A stretch of 64,000 nt of DNA from Kutzneria kofuensis (lineage in GTDB: Bacteria > Actinomycetota > Actinomycetes > Mycobacteriales > Pseudonocardiaceae), in assembly GCF_014203355.1 (NCBI RefSeq), contig NZ_JACHIR010000001.1:8248038-8312037 (forward strand), in the 5' to 3' direction. Below, one piece after another: positions 61,549 to 64,000 of this stretch. Within the stretch, counting starts at the first letter, position 1; each line of letters opens with the position of its first letter. Below the pieces are notes generated by a model, which saw only the letters and a list, made by a program, of their open reading frames with translations, was not told the DNA's origin and searched no databases. The translations under genes were made by a program, and so were the position numbers.

Positions 61549-63347
61549 CCCTGGATCCCTTCGCGACCCGGCTGCGTGACACGGGAGCGGTCCGTCAGCC
61601 GGTCCAGGGACAGCCGAAAGCCGCCGTGCGGAGGGGCCTGGTCGAGGTGGGCGATGAACGAGTCGTACCGCTGCGCGGGCAACCCGGCCAGCGCCACCTG
61701 CTTGCGTAGCTCATGGGAATCGGTCTCGTGCAGGCCGCCGTCACCGACCCGGTGCCCGTCCAGGACGACGTCGAAGGTGGCGGTCCGTCCCACCGCACTG
61801 CCCCGGGCTGCGGCGAACCGCTGCCGGGACGCCGGGTGGTTGGTGACCACGAACACCCGCTCCCCGATCAGGTCGCCGAGCAGGCGGCGGTGCGCGAACG
61901 ACAGCTCGATCCCGTAGTCGACGTCATGCCCGGCCCGGTTGAGCCGGTCGAGCGCCTCGCCGTAGTCCAGGGTGGACGCCGGCCCGTCCGCCATCGGAAC
62001 GGCCAACCGGACCAGGTCCACAGCGCGCCGCGCCAGATCGCTCAGGTCCACCGGTGCACGCATCTCCACCTGGAGCATCGTCGTTTCCTCGCCGTCCCAG
62101 ACGGGACCGATCTCGTAGACCTTGTCCATGCCGCCGACCACGGCGAGCTGGTGGTGCAGCTGCGCGGACCGCCGGCGGGCCAGCCCCTCCGTGACGAGGT
62201 CGGCGGGCACCAGGCACGGTGTCTGGATCTCGGCGAACCCCTCCGCCGCCAGCTGGTCTCGCCAGTGCGTCAGGACACGTGCGCGGTGCGCCAGCAGCCC
62301 GGGGTCGTCTGGTGGTCGCCAGCTGACGACGGGTGGTGGTGCGGTCAGCGCCGTGATGACCTCCTCGGTCCACTCGCCGACGATCCGGCGCGCCTTGTTC
62401 ACCGACTGCTTGCGTGCGGACAGGTTGCTGGCGGCGTCCTCGGACAGGTGGTCGATGCCGACGACCTCTGCGGTCGTCGTGGCGTCGAGCTGCCGGGTGA
62501 TCGACGGCGAGGACATGTCGATCAGCAGGTGCCGCTCGGTCAGGTGGCCGAACAGCTTGCCCGCGTACGCCACCGTCTCCGGAGTGTTGGTCAGGCACAG
62601 CACGATCACGTCCGCCTCGGCGATGCGGTCGAGATCGCCCCAGTCGACCTCGCGCGCGGCCCCGGCCTTGCCGGGCGTCCGGTTGCACGCGAACACCTCG
62701 TGGGCGGTCTCCTTGCCGAGGATCTCGGCGATCAGCCGACCCGTGCGGCCGAGCCCGACCACGGCGACGGACCGGGCCGACGTGACCCGGGCGATGCGTG
62801 AGCAGGCGACCCGCTCCAGGGAGACGTTGCCCTGTTGCAGCGAGGTGGTGGTGCGGACCGCGTGCAGCAGCGGACGCAGCCGGCGCGCGAGGAGGGTGAA
62901 CGCGGAGTCCTGTCGTCCGGCCGTGCGGGCCTCGGCGAGGCCGGCGACGACCTGGGCGTAGACCTGGGAATCGCCCAGCACCACGCTGTGCAGGCCGACC
63001 GCGACCTCGCCGAGGAACTCGACGGCCTTGGCCCCGCAGTGGTGTTCGACCCGCGGCAGGTGCGGGCCGAGTCCGGGCGCGAGATCGAGCCACCGTCGCA
63101 GCAGCAGATCGCGGGCGAAATGCCGGTCGGTCGGCACGGCGAAGGTCGCCGCCACCATGATCGCGTTGCACTTGTCGATCACCGCGAGGTCGTCGACTGG
63201 GGCGCCGAGTCCACGGCGGAACAGTTCCGAACGGGACGTCTCGTTCCCGGCCGAGATGTGCGCGGCGGCCAGCTGGTCGAGCGCGTCCCGGTTCAGCTTG
63301 CGATGTTCCAGGGCCACGACCTGGAAGCGCGTGCCCGACTCCCCCAT
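61545..63347 (-). CDS. Fusion of glutamyl-tRNA reductase-like and AspRS-like (class II) domains
   Basis: 600 residues from ATG 63347 (GGGGGGCGG upstream; an in-frame ATG at 63434 is less likely). Residues ~1-335 follow glutamyl-tRNA reductase: candidate catalytic Cys60 in VIDKCNAIMV, then HHCGAKAVEFLGEVAVGLHS, VVLGDSQVYAQVV and the NADPH-type motif VAVVGLGRTGRLIAEIL at ~195-210. Residues ~345-600 follow the class II AspRS core: motif 1 FAEIQTPCLV, RRSAQLHHQLAVVGGMDKVY, FVVTNHPASRQRF, and motif 3 GGFRLSLDRL. Motif 2 is damaged: where AspRS has FRAE plus a loop with H..EF, this has PVWDGEETTMLQVEM, so the ATP-contacting Arg and about nine residues are missing. There is no N-terminal anticodon-binding OB domain. 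It thus looks like a thioester-forming/reducing enzyme with a tRNA-binding pseudo-synthetase. Confidence 0.87.
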   Translation of the reverse strand: MGESGTRFQVVALEHRKLNRDALDQLAAAHISAGNETSRSELFRRGLGAPVDDLAVIDKCNAIMVAATFAVPTDRHFARDLLLRRWLDLAPGLGPHLPRVEHHCGAKAVEFLGEVAVGLHSVVLGDSQVYAQVVAGLAEARTAGRQDSAFTLLARRLRPLLHAVRTTTSLQQGNVSLERVACSRIARVTSARSVAVVGLGRTGRLIAEILGKETAHEVFACNRTPGKAGAAREVDWGDLDRIAEADVIVLCLTNTPETVAYAGKLFGHLTERHLLIDMSSPSITRQLDATTTAEVVGIDHLSEDAASNLSARKQSVNKARRIVGEWTEEVITALTAPPPVVSWRPPDDPGLLAHRARVLTHWRDQLAAEGFAEIQTPCLVPADLVTEGLARRRSAQLHHQLAVVGGMDKVYEIGPVWDGEETTMLQVEMRAPVDLSDLARRAVDLVRLAVPMADGPASTLDYGEALDRLNRAGHDVDYGIELSFAHRRLLGDLIGERVFVVTNHPASRQRFAAARGSAVGRTATFDVVLDGHRVGDGGLHETDSHELRKQVALAGLPAQRYDSFIAHLDQAPPHGGFRLSLDRLTDRSRVTQPGREGIQG

Positions 63348-63504
63348 AAACCGCCCCCCGGCAACTCCCGCCGCATGGGCGGGCGACATCCTCGAATCAG
63401 GAAAGATGTTGGCGGACAACCAGCCTGCCCGCATGGCCCCTCGGCGAGTCTAACGCAGACCGTTCCGCCGTCAAGGCCGCGCAATCCGTTGCTCGGCCAG
63501 GGAT

Positions 63505-64000
63505 CTAGACCCGCGCGGCGAGCCGGTTGCGGACGTGCAACGTGGTCGGCGAGCCGCCGCCGTCGAAGCCGCCGAACACCACGAAACCCGAGTGGTAGGC
63601 GAACCTGTGATCGTCCAGCTGGCGCAGCGGCGCGGGCGCCTGCACCGGCTCCTCGAGGTGATAGACGTTGTCGGCCAACAACTTCAGGCCGTCCGTCCCA
63701 TGTGGCTCGACCCGGTACGAGTGGTAGAGGTCGTGGGTGTACGTCCCGGCGTACTTGGCGATGTCCCGGTCTCCGGACGGCCCCGGCTCGGCGTGGCCGG
63801 GGACCGTGAGCCCGTAGAGCCGGTCGAGCATCGCCTGGGACAGGTCGATGCAGACGTGTTCGCCCGCCTCGGAGTTGACCAGTGCCGCGTAGCCGACACC
63901 GGTGTCCACGTCCATGGCGATACTGCCGCTGGTGCCGCGGCCGAACGACTGGTGGAGCAGTAGGTCACGCCCACCCCATGTGGCTAGTTGCCAGCCGAGC
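63505..64000 (-). CDS. Serine hydrolase (beta-lactamase fold), C-terminal part only
   Basis: The frame runs off the window end, so only the last ~164 residues are present. GWQLATWGGRDLLLHQSFGR, GSIAMDVDTGVGYAALVNSE and the following segment match the end of class C beta-lactamase/esterase-type serine hydrolases (the H-x-G region and the last strands). The catalytic SxxK and YxN motifs must lie upstream, outside the window. The C-terminal ~80 residues form an added beta domain (AKYAGTYTHDLYHSYRVEPH). It could be a resistance or maturation enzyme or an unrelated neighbour. Confidence 0.75.
   Translation of the reverse strand, partial: LGWQLATWGGRDLLLHQSFGRGTSGSIAMDVDTGVGYAALVNSEAGEHVCIDLSQAMLDRLYGLTVPGHAEPGPSGDRDIAKYAGTYTHDLYHSYRVEPHGTDGLKLLADNVYHLEEPVQAPAPLRQLDDHRFAYHSGFVVFGGFDGGGSPTTLHVRNRLAARV

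Noticed and set aside
63348-63434. N-terminal extension of the GluTR-like fusion to 63434
   Set aside because: The 29 extra residues show no homology and the ATG at 63347 has a better ribosome site.
1-64000. CRISPR arrays, tRNA or rRNA genes, prophage or integrase genes
   Set aside because: No direct repeat-spacer pattern, cloverleaf, rRNA-like segment, integrase or phage structural gene was seen by reading; a dedicated scan was not possible.

Overview
The window is very GC-rich (G/C-dominated third codon positions, many GTG starts, 4-bp ATGA/GTGA gene overlaps). It carries actinomycete families: LuxR-type LAL regulators, PucR-type helix-turn-helix proteins, type VII secretion accessories and an FkbH cassette. 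This suggests a filamentous actinomycete, probably Pseudonocardiales; the genus cannot be fixed from the sequence alone. No tRNA, rRNA or CRISPR array was seen.

Region 1 (1-19.4 kb) looks like the edge of a type VII secretion (ESX) neighbourhood. A giant, 5'-truncated protein carries repeated His/Cys units. It is followed by a type VII-associated protein, a single-pass membrane protein, two divergent LAL-type LuxR regulators and a beta-helix/EccA-like AAA+ ATPase. No core ESX gene (eccB-E, WXG100) lies inside the window.

Region 2 (19.6-24 kb) is a regulator cluster: three PucR-type HTH proteins and one LacI-type protein. Four copies of a 15-bp palindrome (TCCGCA-N3-TGCGGA type) lie in the gaps between these genes.

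Region 3 (24-33.4 kb) is a decaying secreted-enzyme island. A four-gene minus-strand hemicellulose operon encodes a GH62 arabinofuranosidase, a GH30 glucuronoxylanase, a CE15 glucuronoyl esterase and an SGNH esterase. GH62 has an internal deletion and frameshift, and CE15 is split by an IS701-like element. A peptidoglycan-binding/DUF1906-type gene and a second glycosidase-like gene beside the operon are also broken. GAAA/TTTC palindromes lie upstream of the operon.

Region 4 (33.7-35.3 kb) holds a VOC protein, a WYL regulator and a fragment of an ECF sigma factor gene.

Region 5 (36-63.4 kb) is a hybrid natural-product cluster that I cannot match to a known product. A plus-strand run (37.5-57.3 kb) encodes: a glycosyltransferase-like protein and a kinase; an FAD dehydrogenase; an A-PCP protein with an unusual adenylation pocket; a KS-AT-ACP; a methoxymalonyl/hydroxymalonyl-ACP cassette (dehydrogenase, ACP, acyl-ACP dehydrogenase, FkbH, methyltransferase); a class IV aminotransferase; a LigB-like protein; a LigA-SDR fusion; a Gfo/Idh/MocA protein with a zinc ribbon; and an E1/E2/carrier trio that could load an acyl unit. 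It is followed by a stand-alone condensation domain, a class I lysyl-tRNA synthetase, an ATP-grasp ligase and a protein fusing a glutamyl-tRNA-reductase-like half to an AspRS-like half with a damaged motif 2. This last module suggests tRNA-dependent chemistry and is the most novel feature of the window. The window ends in a truncated serine hydrolase (beta-lactamase fold) gene.
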